DNA of 7,089 nucleotides from Anaerolineae bacterium. GTDB lineage: Bacteria; Chloroflexota; Anaerolineae; Anaerolineales; Villigracilaceae. The position numbers and the translations under genes were made by a program. The stretch spans positions 1,189 through 8,277 of the forward strand of contig PMLN01000271.1 of NCBI GenBank assembly GCA_003158885.1. The letters are read 5' to 3'. The notes under the pieces were generated by a model. That model was given only the letters and a program-made list of their open reading frames with translations, made no database searches and had not been told where the DNA came from. The first letter of the stretch is position 1; each line of letters opens with the position of its first letter. Shown here one piece after another: positions 5,787 to 7,089 of this stretch.

Positions 5787-7089
5787 TTAATGACAGTAGT
5801 TCGTTGTTGAGCAAAACTGTTTCAACTCGTGCGGGGATATATCGAAGACCAAATATTCATAAGCGATGGTTCCGGTCGGCTGAAAATTCTCCCGAAGCCA
5901 TTTGTACAGGTCTGGGTGGCTTTTAGGTGATACGCCGACCAGAAAGTCAGCGCGAACAACGATCAATCCACTCCTGGGCCGGCTCGGCATGTAGATTGCG
6001 TACGGATGAGCAGCCCTATAATCATGAAGATAATTTTCTCCCTGACCCCACTCGATGTTGGAGTCTGACAAATATTTATAAGCGAATCTACGATCCCAGA
6101 CAATCTCATTGAAGTAGGACAAATAATAAGGATAATAGGACACCACAGACGCAACCAGCCAAGCCGCAAGAACAAAAACAGCTATTTTTTGATTCCGTGA
6201 AAACTCCTGCCCTGTTGTAAACAGGTTTCCCGCAAAGACATATAGCAAAGGGAAAACCACCAGGTAAAACCGGATGCCAATCTGCGTATTATAGAAGAAA
6301 TTAAAGTAGATCGCATAAAAGATAACCGGCACCAGTAAAAAGATCTCATTTCGAAGAAAAAGCCGCCTTCTTTGCCGGTTCACCGCATAAACGACAAATG
6401 AGATGACCAAAATCAACTGTGATGCAATCGGGACTTTTAATATGGAGGCAACGAAAAAATACCCAGGGAACCCCTGCGAGCTATGGAGCTGCCCAAGCAG
6501 ATATATGGCTCCATGTCCAGCACCTGTTACCTCATTATAAAAAACCCTATCCAATCCCTGCAAATATGGATACGGCAAAGGGATGGGTATATTTTGCAGG
6601 AAGCTTATATTTTGGATCGATGCAAACGTGTGCGATTCAAATGAATAATGATTAAGAGGCACAAACGAACGATTAAACAGGAAACCTGCGTTGACGATCA
6701 AGCATGCAAAAATACACGCCACAACCAAATAAACAGCCATTTGTCCAATATATCGCCCCACCACTTTAACGCCTTTTTCCTTATATGCCGTCACCAGAGA
6801 GGGAAGATCATGGAACAACAACATCAGAAGAAGGAGCGGCAGGAGAACAATCGAGGTATATTTTGCGAGCAAACCAAGTCCAAACATAAGGACGGTCATC
6901 ATACCATCCCGAATAGTGCGGGTACTGGCGAACTTCCACATCCAATAACAGGAAAAGAGGATCGTCCCCGCTGCATAAATATCGGTTGTAACCAACTGGG
7001 AATGGGCGATGATGTTCGGGTCTAAGATATATAGAAGGATGGCCACAAACCCGGCATAGAACCCGTACAATTCGCGTGCCCACCGAAAA
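5787..7089 (-). CDS. GT-C glycosyltransferase, PMT/GT39-like, N-terminus outside window
   Basis: 433 codons are visible, and the frame is open to the window edge (FRWARELYGFYAG...), so the true start and the first membrane segments lie beyond 7089. About eight or nine hydrophobic helices are visible, for example around YAAGTILFSCYWMW, MMTVLMFGLGLLAKYTSIVL, the LILVISFVVYAV region and FYLVVFPLLYVFAG. Landmarks of polyprenyl-phosphate-sugar-dependent protein mannosyltransferase-like enzymes are present: RWARELYG, LDPNIIAHSQLVTTD in an outer loop, GLLAKYTS, and near the C-terminus SDSNIEWGQGENYLHDY, matching the 'SN.DWGQDL..L' segment of bacterial relatives. These integral membrane enzymes move a sugar from a lipid-phosphate carrier to a protein or glycolipid on the outer face of the membrane. 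The first acidic catalytic motif would be in the missing part. The gene ends just before the neuB ribosome binding site, so they share a transcript. Acceptor and sugar are unknown. Confidence 0.85.
   Translation of the reverse strand, partial: FRWARELYGFYAGFVAILLYILDPNIIAHSQLVTTDIYAAGTILFSCYWMWKFASTRTIRDGMMTVLMFGLGLLAKYTSIVLLPLLLLMLLFHDLPSLVTAYKEKGVKVVGRYIGQMAVYLVVACIFACLIVNAGFLFNRSFVPLNHYSFESHTFASIQNISFLQNIPIPLPYPYLQGLDRVFYNEVTGAGHGAIYLLGQLHSSQGFPGYFFVASILKVPIASQLILVISFVVYAVNRQRRRLFLRNEIFLLVPVIFYAIYFNFFYNTQIGIRFYLVVFPLLYVFAGNLFTTGQEFSRNQKIAVFVLAAWLVASVVSYYPYYLSYFNEIVWDRRFAYKYLSDSNIEWGQGENYLHDYRAAHPYAIYMPSRPRSGLIVVRADFLVGVSPKSHPDLYKWLRENFQPTGTIAYEYLVFDISPHELKQFCSTTNYCH

Noticed and set aside
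7068..7070. TTG start for the GT-C gene inside the window
   Set aside because: The frame stays open to the window edge with family-typical residues (RWARE) upstream, so the gene is cut by the window.

Overview
All genes in this window lie on the minus strand and are closely packed, so the window looks like part of one glycan-assembly operon read from high to low coordinates. Base composition is moderate. The mixture of gene families, small LapA-like membrane proteins and short dispersed intergenic repeats recalls environmental Chloroflexota (Anaerolineae-like) genomes. That assignment is an impression from gene style, not a demonstrated placement.

In transcription order: (1) 7089-5787, a multi-spanning GT-C (PMT/GT39-like) glycosyltransferase whose N-terminus lies outside the window; (2) 5773-4706, a NeuB-family nonulosonic (sialic-type) acid synthase; (3) 4705-4624, a short gap with a heptamer tandem repeat and a small inverted repeat; (4) 4623-3463, a GT4 glycosyltransferase interrupted by one in-frame TAA between its two Rossmann domains; (5) 3466-3209, a LapA-like two-helix membrane protein overlapping the end of the glycosyltransferase; (6) 3177-2425, a FabG-type short-chain dehydrogenase; (7) 2418-1660, an AAC(3)-family N-acyltransferase; (8) 1659-1584, a gap with repeat-like sequence; (9) 1583-1506, a candidate 25-residue small protein with a strong ribosome binding site; (10) 1499-150, a DUF4910/DUF2172 aminopeptidase-like protein with a C-terminal winged helix; (11) 132-1, the start of a second LapA-like protein.

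A working reading is that NeuB makes a nonulosonic acid. The FabG-type reductase and the AAC(3)-type acyltransferase could supply and attach an unusual N-acyl group, for example a 3-hydroxyacyl, to an amino sugar. The GT4 enzyme (if still functional) and the GT-C enzyme would assemble or transfer the glycan. The aminopeptidase-like protein belongs to a family that, from memory, recurs in such clusters without an established role. No CMP-sugar synthetase, epimerase, aminotransferase or acyl carrier protein is present here, so the final sugar cannot be named. The most notable points are the in-frame stop splitting the GT4 gene, the possible N-acyl tailoring pair, the coupled small ORF, and the two LapA-like genes embedded in a glycan operon. 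No RNA genes, CRISPR arrays, insertion sequences or convincing terminators or promoters were seen.
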